Assembly: GCF_008831285.2 (NCBI RefSeq)
Contig: NW_022205071.1
Location: forward strand, 10,001 to 32,500
DNA length: 22,500 nucleotides
DNA from: Nymphaea colorata
Taxonomy: Eukaryota > Streptophyta > Magnoliopsida > Nymphaeales > Nymphaeaceae
Direction of reading: 5' to 3'
Below the pieces are notes generated by a model, which was not told where the DNA came from, made no database searches, and saw only the letters and a list, made by a program, of their open reading frames with translations. This document shows, piece by piece, positions 11,891 to 19,647 of the stretch. Positions within the stretch are counted from its first letter, which is position 1; the number at the start of each line of letters is the position of its first letter. The position numbers and the translations under genes were made by a program.

Positions 11891-12014
11891 GAGAGAGGAG
11901 AGAGAGCCACACCGTGCAAAATGAATTCTTATTTCTCAAAAAGCCTCCTTTACAAAGAGATCCAAAAGAATAAATACTAAGCCTACTCGGACCGGGTCAC
12001 AAGTCGACCGGTTC
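11891..12014 (-). promoter_or_regulatory. Putative LTR promoter, unit C
   Basis: On the minus strand a degenerate inverted repeat (GGTC/GACC in place of GGTTC/GAACC, 12014-11990) precedes a TATTTATT box (11976-11969) and a CTCTCTCTCC-type tract (about 11907-11891). In the inverted repeat both arms show a T.A to G.C change relative to B and D, so pairing symmetry is partly kept. Confidence 0.45.
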
Positions 12015-12723
12015 CATTGTCAAATCTGTATTTACAAGTGAGGGCGCTATCCCGCCCAGCTCTGGAGTAAAAGGGGTTAAGTTCGAATCCCCTTGGCGTG
12101 GAGCACAGCCCGCTCCACTAGGCGCGCGCTAGACTCAACCCAAACAACTCGAAGGAAAACGCCTAAGTCTAAAACGACTAAGACTAGAAAACGGCTAAGC
12201 GCTACTCGCTAAAACTAAACCGCCCCTGAGCCTTGTGAGCCCAGGGTGGGGACCTCGTGCGGGGAACCGCCCGCACTTCGGTGTTGGGTCAAGGGCTGGC
12301 CTACGTGACCAGTCGTTTGCCTAAGGCTCGAATCCTTAGGTGCCTCAAGGGTCTCAAACAAAGGAGCCTTATCGAGTTCGACCTTAGCTCGTTCGGGGCT
12401 TCCTACAACTAGTACCGGATCGCCTTGAGGTTCGGCCTCGCTTCTTATGCACTTGGACCTGGTTACGCCACCCACTCCACCCTCTGCAACTGGTTGCAGT
12501 GCATCTTCAACCTCCCCAGGATGTGCGATATGCTTTTGCAGGGAGTGAGCCCAAAGATCCGACGCTTTTCTCTTTCTCTGGCTCGGCTCGCCTTGCTCGG
12601 GCTCGCTTGGGTACGGTCCTTCAACTAGGCCCGTAACATCGTCTAACCCGAGTATCGAGTCCTAAAGCCAAGATCTCTCGAGGTTCGCCTGAACTAAAAA
12701 CCTATTCCAATCAATACAAGGAA

Positions 12724-12762
12724 CTACCCGGCCGGACAGGACCCCGGCGCAAACCCAATAGG
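12724..12762 (-). repeat. Conserved CCGGCCGG box, unit D copy
   Basis: It is identical to the right-LTR copy and nearly identical to the A and B copies. Confidence 0.7.
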
Positions 12763-12886
12763 ACGAGAAGTACAGGTAGGGTGTTCCCAAAAACCTAACT
12801 AAGTAAAAACCTACTACAAATAACTACAATGGGTGTGAGGCTTTACAAGCGTTTGCGATACATCAAAGCACTCGCATCTCACTCAT

Positions 12887-13873
12887 CAAACCACGCAAAC
12901 CATTCACTACCGAACAAACCACGCCCGAATCCCAAATAGGAAGGTCGAGCCCACTGTGGTCGTGTCTTCGGCGCTTGCGCCTTAGAGGTACCACTAAGAG
13001 GACAATGGCCGCAGCCGAGCTAAAACAATAACAGAAATCAAACTAACAAGATCCTAAACTACCACCCGCGGACTACAAGAAGGAGGATGAGTCAAACCTG
13101 CCAAGCAAGCTTGGCGAATCCGCGAGATCGGACCACGGGACGAAAGCCAAGTCCCGGGTATCACAGCTACGTCTCTGAATTCTGGAGGACGTCAACGCCG
13201 CGTGCTGTGATGGGAGGAGCAGACGCCTGCTATCGGGACCCGTAGGGAAGGGCCGAGTAGAAGTGGAGCTTAGGCGCGTCGCCTAAGGGGACCAGGTCTT
13301 CGCAGCCTCCTACTGCCGACAGGTCTCGTGAGGAATCGGGCCGCCGCCTGCTGCCTTGCGCCGAGAGGTGAAGCGACCTCCTGTCGCTAGGGCGCCGGAA
13401 GGAAGTGCGGCCAAGGATGGCCGGAGGATCGGACAAGCTAGCAGGGATACTAGCTGAACCGAATAACCTAAACCTAACTAAGGCCTGGGAGGGCTAGGTA
13501 CGGTAGAGCTCTAAGTGGGTGGCCGGTCTGGTTAAGTTGGTTGGGGGCTGGGGTTGGCCGAGATGAGATGGGCTTTAGGTGCGGAAGAGGGAGCCTAACT
13601 ACTAGGTGGGTCGAAGATGGCTGGCTGGGCTAAGCTTTCGCTCGAGGTAATGGTCAAGATTGACCAAGATGCGGTATGGGTTAAGCTAAGGGAGTTGGTC
13701 AAACTAAGTGGGCTGAGGAAATCAAGCCCGGGTCTTTAGGTCAAGGGGGCCCATGAGATAAGCTCGAGGCTCTAAGGCTGACTAAGAGAGACGAGCAAGG
13801 TGCGGCCAATAATTTCCTAACTCGAGCTAGGAAGGGCCGTCGGCTAAGGTTGCCTAAATTATCTAAGGGGGGC
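12887..13873. other. 987-bp segment of unit D missing from the right LTR
   Basis: The flanks of this segment are contiguous in the right LTR at 19810/19811. It includes the A/C-rich zone, the GC-rich module and part of the purine-asymmetric zone. There is no clear microhomology at the breakpoints. Homologous sequence exists in A and C, so the segment is ancestral and the right LTR lost it. Confidence 0.8.
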
Positions 13874-14221
13874 TTAGGCCAGTCGGGTGAAGAAGAAAGA
13901 AGCCTAAAGGGGAGTTGCCTAAGAGTTGATGTGGTGGCGAGTGAGGTTGACTAATTGGGACGAGCTGTGGCTAGGCTGGTCTTGCCTAGATGAGTGACGC
14001 CACACGAGCCTAGCTAACTAAGATAGAACACGCCAAGGTAGGCAGGTCGTGGCAAAGGGAGGGCCACAAGGAAGAGGCGCTAGAGGGAAACTAGCGATAA
14101 GGCAAGGTTCGGTTGATTCTTTCCTAACGAGTAGGGGAAGAATCAATCTAGGATCTTCTCGATATTAATAGAAGAATCCAAAGAAGGCTGGCGAGATCTT
14201 CTGCTCTTCTTAGGAGGAGGA

Positions 14222-14661
14222 CACGTGGACGTGGATCAAGGAATTAGGGAGGATACGTTTTAGGTAAGGCCACACAAGGACGAGAGGGAGACGAAATAGG
14301 AAAGGATAAGGACGTGTTAAGGGAGTTGCCAAAACCGTGGAGAGGGTAGGACGCGTGAAATGGATGAGGAAGGTGCGTGGGGCCAGGCCACTCGTGAGGG
14401 AGGCGAGCTGGATGGTGAGGTGGCAAGTAAGGTCTACGAGATTAGGACACGTGGACACATCAAGGACTAAGGATTCATGCGACTAGGGTTGAGGGCTAGG
14501 AGAAGAAGACACCAAAACGGAATGGGTGAGGCCACTAGAATTGATTTCCTAAATGAGTGGGATATAATGAAGTGGAGGGGATCTCGACTGGAATCAAATC
14601 AACTAACGGGTACAGCTGATTGACTCGACCAAGGGCAAGTGAAGTGGATGGCTGACACGTG
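14222..14661. promoter_or_regulatory. G-box (CACGTG) cluster, unit D
   Basis: Perfect CACGTG occurs at 14222-14227, 14448-14453 and 14656-14661, each as GACACGTGG. All three are also in the right LTR. Confidence 0.45.
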
Positions 14662-14703
14662 GTATGATGGACGAACAGGATTACACAAGGAAAGAGCAAG
14701 ATG

Positions 14704-14710
14704 ACTTACC
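14704..14710 (-). other. Candidate 5' splice donor, unit D
   Basis: The minus strand reads CTTG/GTAAGTC about 1.15 kb downstream of the TATA-like box. An identical site lies in the right LTR at 20641-20647, the copy that would be used in the 5' LTR. Confidence 0.45.
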
Positions 14711-15204
14711 AAGTTTGGAGCGGCGGCCAAGGAGCGCACGTTGAAGCACCGGCTGCTAGGGTTAATCCCTAGGGCGATCCTCCAAGTGTTTGACCAGAAC
14801 GCCCCTCACGGCTACCTTGAAACTCGGACTAATTCGAGGGCAGATCTGTCCTTGGACGCCGGCAACAATGGAGATGACCGGAGATGTTGCAGCGATCACC
14901 GGAAATGGAGATTTCCGGCCAGGGACGACCTTATCCTAGTCGACTTGACTTAACACCAAATCGGCCGAATCAAGCATTTCTCGAGGCGAACACTCTGAAA
15001 TATATTCTCTGTTGTGTTAATGCCTCATTCCACCATTTTCGAGTCTTTCTTCTTTCTGTTTGTGCAGGTGGAATGCCTCTTGAGACCGAAGCACGTTAGC
15101 CCCTTTTTGGAGGCCTTTTCACCACCGGTTTCTCAAGGACTTGTGGGGTTCGATCCAAGAGATAGAACGCCAACTCCAGATCTTGTAAAAGAGATCTAAG
15201 GGTA

Positions 15205-15250
15205 GTTTTCCACCGGAAAACCAGAGTCTCCTCACGGGTTTAGCACCATG
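15205..15250 (-). other. Pair of short inverted repeats in unit D
   Basis: GTTTTCC-ACC-GGAAAAC (15205-15221) is a perfect 7-bp stem with a 3-base loop. Eleven bases further, TCACGG (15232-15237) pairs with CCATGA (15245-15250), with one mismatch that is CCGTGA in the right LTR and in unit B (7956-7975). Both would lie in the transcribed leader between promoter and donor. A role in RNA structure is possible but unproven. Confidence 0.4.
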
Positions 15251-15773
15251 AATCAGACCTAGGTTGCGGGAGAATACTCCTCTAGAACGCTCCCAACAAT
15301 AATCCGTTTTTGACTTAGGATCTCGAGTACCAACCTGTTTTTGTCGATATTGAGGCAGCACGTTGGCACGAACGACCTCAATCTTCCCGGATGTAGATCA
15401 GCCTCTCTGCCCTCACGTGGTCCGAAGGTAGGCACCGAATCTGGCTATCTTGCCGTGGGGAACTTCGTGGTCCAAGGAGACGCGAACGCCGGAGCCTTCG
15501 TGGTTCCTTAAGCCTTTTGCCGTAGGTTGAGGGTAAGGGAGAAGATAAGAAACCAAGGACGAGAAGAGGAGAAAACCTGCGGTTCTAGATCTAGTTGAAG
15601 ATGATGCAGTCTTCACCGTGGGGTTGGAATGAAGAAGACGTCAAGGGGATTGACGCTAGGGCTTGGAGATTCCATGAGGACGAGTGCGAGAGAAGAGCTG
15701 CGCCATGGGTGAGAGGGACGCCGAGGAAAGGGGTGAGGCCACCGCGGGAGAGGGGTGATCCAGATGAGAACTC

Positions 15774-15902
15774 GAGAGAGGGAAAGGGCCTTCCGCCCAA
15801 CACAATTCCTTTCAATTCATTTTGTCAAAAAGCATACATTTTACAAAGTATCAAACGTTTAAATACTAACCTAGTAACTCGGTTCACATTCCGAACCGGT
15901 TC
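15774..15902 (-). promoter_or_regulatory. Putative LTR promoter, unit D
   Basis: On the minus strand there is the palindrome GAACCGGTTC (15902-15893), another GAACCG half-site (15885-15880), a TATTTAAA box (15865-15858), and a CCCTCTCTCGAG-type pyrimidine tract (about 15788-15774). Being in the 3' LTR, this copy would drive outward or readthrough transcription. Confidence 0.5.
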
Positions 15903-16360
15903 TTCTACTGAAACGAATCAAACTAAAAGAAATCAAATCTGATATAAATTGGACGCTACCTGTCCGACGCTAAGCTAGACCCGCGGATCCTTGAAGATCC
16001 GTTGCACTTGAGCGCAAGGTTGAGCTCGGGTAGGCTCAACTCGACTTGCCTAGGTTCCGCCTAGGCTCACCACGTTCCGTCTTGGTTCTAGGAGTCAACA
16101 TAGGTTCAGACGACTTAACGAGTTTGGGTCCTAGAACTAGATCATTACCACCGTAAGGCTCAATCTGAAAACCTCTTGCGCTTGACAGTTGATGCTCCGC
16201 CCGCTCCACCCTTGCAAGAACTTCAAGCTGCTCTTTAACCTCTTCGGTCGGTTTTGAACGTGTTGGTGCATGTGCCTCCTGCCCATACGAGCCCTTTCAG
16301 ACCTACCTTCGCCCTGGGTTTGGTCCAAATGACCTTACCAGAATTTTGGCTCGTAACAGA

Positions 16361-16374
16361 TCCACCCTCCTTAA
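16361..16374 (-). other. Polypurine tract (plus-strand primer site)
   Basis: On the minus strand the sequence TTTTAAGGAGGGTGGA ends two bases before the 3' LTR start TGTTACGAGCC. The upstream GGGACAAGCTCA-like sequence and TTTTAAGGAGGG match the 3' end style of plant Ty3/gypsy elements (Tekay/Del-like chromoviruses, from general knowledge). It lies about 60 bases after the stop codon of the internal ORF. It fixes the orientation of the element and the inner edge of the left LTR. Confidence 0.85.
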
Positions 16375-16434
16375 AATGAGCTTGTCCCCAAGCTCTTGCT
16401 TTACCTTTTTCTGGATGGGTCTGAGTTCCACGTG

Positions 16435-18675
16435 CTACCCACATAAATTTTTCTTTTGGTCCATAGTCTCGGGGTAGTACGGCAAGGGAGTTCCTCTGGT
16501 TGAGGAAGCTTCCTCCGGCCCTTTCTGAAAATCCCGAGTAAAGACCCGAGTTGTCCTACTCGTGGTTTCTTGTCGTAACCTTTCAGGGCCGTAGTCTCTA
16601 GGCAGCTGCCCGATGTGAAGCCTTTGCTGCCCTTGCAGCTGTTTGCTTCCGCTTATGCTCGCTTTCCGTGTGGTGATCTGCCCGTGGTTCTGTGATTGCC
16701 AAGTGTTGCTGCTCGCTAGGACAGGCCACTGCGCTTCTGCTGCGCGTTTACTATAGTCGGGGCCTAGTAATAAGCCTGACATGTCTTGGTTAAGGGAGTC
16801 AGGAGGATCCCTTAACTCCCGGCTACAGTTTGGAGAGTCCGGAAATTGGTACGCTCTCCAACGCTCTGGGTAGAGTTTTTCAATGTAATTGCCCAGAGTA
16901 GGTAATTTCTGTTGCCTACCACCCTTCCTCGAATGTATTTGAAGCTGGGAAGAGGCGAAGGTGGTCACGGTGTACTGAGCACCGGCGGCTCCTAAATTTG
17001 TCATCTTAAGGCCATGACGTTCCTCAACAACATTCTCGCTTTCCTCTTCAGACTTGGGGAGGATTCCGTCTGTTTCTGCTAGGAGCTCTTCTTCAAATTG
17101 CTCCCGGATGTTAAGCGGTTTGGCTCTTTGCTTACACCCGGGTTTAGAACCCTTTTTGTTTCTCTTAGAGGCGGCAACTACCTCTTTTCCTTCTTGGCGC
17201 TGAACAAGAGAGGGTCTCTTGTCTTGGGCTCTATTTAGCTTGGCGTTTAGGCTTGCCAATTCTTGAGTCGCCCCTTGTTGGAGTTTCATTCGTGCACTTT
17301 TGGGGGACTCGAAGAAATCGTGATCCATACCACCCTCCTTAGGTTGGTTCTTAAGGATGCTAGGAGGTGGTAACAACCCTTTGCTGCCCGTGGCTGGCTG
17401 CTCCATGGTTTCTATCTTTGTTTGCTCACGGGTTTCTTGATTCCATGGCTCATCTGCCCATTTAAAAGGTGAAGCGGGGGAGAAGAGATCTTCTTTGTTT
17501 TGCATCGTCCTCCTTTTCGGACTTGCCTCAGGCGTTTGGCCTTCAAGGAGTGTCGCCCTACCTTCTGCTCGTGTTAGGCTAGATGAGCACTCTTCCTTTG
17601 AGTTTGGACACGCTCTATTACTTTCCCTCAACTCCTTTTGTTCGGTCGTCTTGGGAGGTAGGGGAAGTAATCCTTCGTAGATGCCAACAGAGTGGTTTGT
17701 ATTTCTTCGTCTTGCCGGTTCATTTTGCTGGTTTGGCCCTTGGTTCTCATTCGTTGTTCTAGGCTGAACCCATTCCAAAGGCCGTATAGCACTGATTGCT
17801 TTGGCTGGGCCAAGGACGCCTTTAGTATCTCTTGGTGTGATACTAGTGCTGCTATTCGGGATAACGCTAGGAGGGGCTCCAAGTATCCCTTTTTCTGAAT
17901 TCTTAGGCTTTGCACTTTCTAAAGGCTTGAGGGCACCGATTTTGGCACACTCCCGACTTGGCACTTTTATCTCTTCATCGCTTGAAGAATCCGTGCTACT
18001 ATCATCTTCGGTTTCAGACGAAGTCTCTTCTTTGCTTTCTACTCCATACTTTTTTGGCACTATTTTCTTAGGCGTCTTTGGAGAAGGGGAGGACTTTTCA
18101 TCCTCACTAGACGAGTCCGTTTCAGTATCGGATTTAGTAGCAAGTTCAGCCCGTCTATTATCATTGGCTATTTTCATATTTCTGATCGCCTCTCTGTGAT
18201 CCATCCTGGCGAGCATCGCGTTCAACTTTTTGAGCACTTCATCCCGCGTAAGAGACCTTGTGCGTTGGTCATTCTGCTCATCTTCGCCGCTGGACTCATA
18301 ATGATATTCTTTTTGCTGCTCGGTCATGGGGGAGAGTCTTTCTTCTAGCACTAAGCGGAATTTTGAGAATCCCACTTGGATAACTTCTCCATGGTAGATT
18401 GGCGCCCAATCTCTATGTTCCACTTCGTATCCAGCCACTATAAGTCTACCCGTGTAAGTGATTTTGGCTATCCATATTTCTTGGGTGTCCTTACGTATGG
18501 CCAACTCAAAGTGACGCCCTTTTATGCTAGGGTGTCGGAGTGTCAAGTCACACTCGCGATTACTGCCGACTTGGACATAAGTCCACTTTGGAGCTTGATC
18601 CCAAGTATGTCCATGGATCAACGTATCTGTCCGAATGCAAACGCCATTTTCGAAGGTGCTAAGGAGTATGTCCAT
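16435..18675 (-). CDS. FHA-like domain protein of the retrotransposon (746 aa)
   Basis: This is the only long ORF of the internal region. I start it at the ATG at 18675, which has G at -3 and G at +4; the frame opens just upstream after a stop at 18717-18715 and would otherwise need a GTG. It ends with TAG at 16437-16435. Residues about 1-112 have FHA-domain layout: VQVGSNRECDL (G37, C42, D43), HPSIKGRH (H48, H55), W68, TYTGR (73-77), a glycine at 82, HGEVIQVGFSKF (G96, G102). The usual phosphothreonine-binding residues look altered: GR is GS, SxxH is KGRH, NGT is TGR. Residues 143-180 are probably helical. Acidic serine tracts lie at about 182-194 and 214-235, flanking a PKTPKKIVPKK basic patch. 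The remainder is charged and low-complexity, with a second basic patch near 503-519. No zinc knuckle, protease or polymerase motif is seen. It may be a divergent Gag-like structural protein or captured host sequence; function is unknown. Confidence 0.82.
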   Translation of the reverse strand: MDILLSTFENGVCIRTDTLIHGHTWDQAPKWTYVQVGSNRECDLTLRHPSIKGRHFELAIRKDTQEIWIAKITYTGRLIVAGYEVEHRDWAPIYHGEVIQVGFSKFRLVLEERLSPMTEQQKEYHYESSGEDEQNDQRTRSLTRDEVLKKLNAMLARMDHREAIRNMKIANDNRRAELATKSDTETDSSSEDEKSSPSPKTPKKIVPKKYGVESKEETSSETEDDSSTDSSSDEEIKVPSRECAKIGALKPLESAKPKNSEKGILGAPPSVIPNSSTSITPRDTKGVLGPAKAISAIRPLEWVQPRTTNENQGPNQQNEPARRRNTNHSVGIYEGLLPLPPKTTEQKELRESNRACPNSKEECSSSLTRAEGRATLLEGQTPEASPKRRTMQNKEDLFSPASPFKWADEPWNQETREQTKIETMEQPATGSKGLLPPPSILKNQPKEGGMDHDFFESPKSARMKLQQGATQELASLNAKLNRAQDKRPSLVQRQEGKEVVAASKRNKKGSKPGCKQRAKPLNIREQFEEELLAETDGILPKSEEESENVVEERHGLKMTNLGAAGAQYTVTTFASSQLQIHSRKGGRQQKLPTLGNYIEKLYPERWRAYQFPDSPNCSRELRDPPDSLNQDMSGLLLGPDYSKRAAEAQWPVLASSNTWQSQNHGQITTRKASISGSKQLQGQQRLHIGQLPRDYGPERLRQETTSRTTRVFTRDFQKGPEEASSTRGTPLPYYPETMDQKKNLCG

Positions 18676-19525
18676 TTCTGCTCTACTAGACGGCACCTTA
18701 ATTCGTCTTCTACTCTACCAAGCAATGCTGAAAGAAAGAGCACACCAACGCCTAAACAGCTGCACTACTCTAACTCTGAAAGAAATCTGAAACGACTGCA
18801 CCAATCTGCCGCTCTGTCAAGCTGCCCGTGTGCGTTTTAAGGAGGTGAAAAGTTCACCTGTCACCGCACCCACCTGGTGCCTCGGTGACTCACTCTCGCT
18901 CTCAGCCGGGCCTGACAATAAGGCCTAAACTGTCGCGTCCGCCTGACGCCTCGACAGCGCACCTCGAGCTCAAGCACCTTCTGAGTTGTGCAATAAGCAC
19001 TTCTCTCGCCTAGACTGTTTTCAGTTCAGTCAAGGACTACGCACAGGATTTCTAACTCTGGGATCTTGCCTTTAATTTTGGTCAGCAACTAAGTTGGGTA
19101 GTTACGTGACTACCCACCAAAATTCAGCGCAATCTGACCTCTGAAAGCCACCGAACCGACTGGTTCTTCCTGTCGGACTGGTACCTAGACAGGTTCTGGC
19201 TACTCAGCTTTTGACGCCTAAGACGGTGCAAAAGCAGGTAGTTCGGGGCCGAATCTCTTCTGGTGGTCTAAACAACTTTTGTAGAGAATTTGATTATGAA
19301 GCTCTCCACCAAATTTGAGGCTATTCCGCCCTTATTTGCTCCTGGTAGGGCCGATTTACTATCGCTGACTGCTACAGTCCAAAAAACCGAAAAACGCTGA
19401 AAACTGAAACTGCAATCTAGAAAACCACTGAAAACCAAATTCTGACGAATCTGACTGCTTCTGCCTCTAGATGCCAATTCTTCGATGTCAAGCGCGAGAA
19501 GAGTTCAGATTTTAACCTCAAGACG
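18676..19525 (-). other. Internal 5' leader between PBS and ORF
   Basis: These 850 bases hold no supported gene. The part next to the PBS (about 19380-19440) is T-rich on the minus strand with several TTTCAG or TTTTCAG strings that look like 3' splice sites. The rest is of mixed composition, and short open frames in it have no support. It would form the untranslated leader of the FHA-like ORF. Confidence 0.6.
19397..19435 (-). other. Candidate 3' splice acceptor cluster after the PBS
   Basis: On the minus strand, CAG ends at 19428, 19404 and 19397, each preceded by T-rich sequence (GGTTTTCAG, AGTTTCAG, AGTTTTCAG). Together with the GGTAAGT donor in the right LTR (20647-20641) this would define a leader intron of about 1.2 kb removing the end of the LTR, the PBS and the first internal bases. 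Confidence 0.35.
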
Positions 19526-19537
19526 GCTCTGATACCA
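19526..19537 (-). other. Primer-binding site (initiator tRNA-Met)
   Basis: The minus strand reads TGGTATCAGAGC, complementary to the 3' end of plant initiator tRNA-Met and the commonest PBS in plant LTR retrotransposons. It lies two bases (AT) after the 5' LTR end CCTAACA. It fixes the orientation of the element and the inner edge of the right LTR. Confidence 0.93.
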
Positions 19538-19562
19538 ATTGTTAGGTCCCCGAGACCCGCGG

Positions 19563-19568
19563 TCGTCT
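19563..19568. other. Scar of the 11.6-kb LTR deletion
   Basis: TCGTCT here corresponds both to TCGTCT at 1032-1037 (unit A side) and to TCGTCT at 12639-12644 (start of unit D). The sequence to the left follows unit A and the sequence to the right follows unit D. The simplest reading is loss of 11,607 bp between two 6-bp microhomologies, by template switching or end joining. Confidence 0.7.
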
Positions 19569-19647
19569 AACCCGAGTATCGAGTCCTAAAGCCAAGATCT
19601 CTCGAGGTTCGCCTGAACTAAAAACCTATTCCAATCAATACAAGGAA

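Larger units (their letters stand above)
9111..12638 (-). repeat. LTR-like unit C
   Basis: Unit C runs from just after GTAACA of unit B to CCCGTAACA at 12638. Its U5 end is the most truncated: it begins at a point equivalent to about 19690 of the right LTR, so the CCGGCCGG box is missing. It retains the A/C-rich zone (about 9200-9260), the GC-rich module (about 9490-9970), the purine-asymmetric zone (about 10000-10990), three G-boxes, a consensus donor-like site, and a promoter-like zone (11891-12014). A TTCGAATCCCC string near 12103 resembles a tRNA T-arm but no tRNA can be folded around it. No gene is supported. Confidence 0.75.
1009..16358 (-). repeat. 3' LTR (left), composite of four tandem units
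   Basis: This LTR runs from TGTTAGG at 1009 to CGTAACA at 16358 on the plus strand, so in element orientation it starts TGTTACGAGCC and ends CCTAACA. It directly follows the polypurine tract. At 15,350 bp it is several times longer than the 0.3-5 kb usual for plant LTRs. It consists of four head-to-tail diverged LTR-like units. Its outer 29 bases (1009-1037) are identical to the first 29 bases of the right LTR (19540-19568), and its inner 3.7 kb (unit D) matches the rest of the right LTR. The whole array, not unit D alone, therefore behaves as the 3' LTR. Confidence 0.8.
12639..16358 (-). repeat. LTR-like unit D (innermost, young pair of the right LTR)
   Basis: Unit D directly abuts the polypurine tract. 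It matches the right LTR from 19563 to 22295 with about 14 substitutions by eye, mostly transitions, and a single gap: 12887-13873 (987 bp) is present here but absent on the right. It begins at TCGTCT, lacking the first 23 bases of the LTR terminus. Contents in element orientation are a U3 end, promoter zone (15902-15774), inverted repeats (15250-15205), donor-like site (14710-14704), three G-boxes, purine-asymmetric zone, short GC-rich module (about 13130-13450), A/C-rich zone (about 12870-12920), and the CCGGCCGG box (12762-12724). Confidence 0.85.

Noticed and set aside
12050-12130. tRNA-like T-arm string TTCGAATCCCC in unit C
   Set aside because: No acceptor stem, A box or complete cloverleaf can be placed around it, and the equivalent positions in B and D lack it.
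14210-14458. Minus-strand 82-codon frame, repeated at 20147-20395
   Set aside because: It falls in the purine-asymmetric zone, where long pyrimidine-rich minus-strand frames (Pro/Leu/Ser-rich) arise from composition.
14741-15199. Overlapping plus-strand frames of 60-70 codons, repeated at 20678-21136
   Set aside because: Same explanation: LTR duplication, with no conserved frame in diverged units.
15595-15942. Plus-strand 115-codon frame, repeated at 21532-21879
   Set aside because: It recurs only because unit D and the right LTR are recent duplicates. The frame is not preserved in A, B or C, and it lies antisense to the putative promoter and leader.
1009-16358. Four separate solo LTRs or nested insertions
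   Set aside because: No target duplication surrounds any individual unit; only the outermost ends carry matching GCTTC, and the inner junctions join directly to intact U3 termini.
18676-18696. Extending the FHA-like ORF to a GTG start at 18696
   Set aside because: A eukaryotic nuclear gene is expected to use ATG. The ATG at 18675 has good context and the domain begins right after it.
18376-18840. Plus-strand 154-codon frame over the start of the FHA-like ORF
   Set aside because: It is antisense to the 746-residue ORF and shows no recognisable domain; it is a shadow frame.
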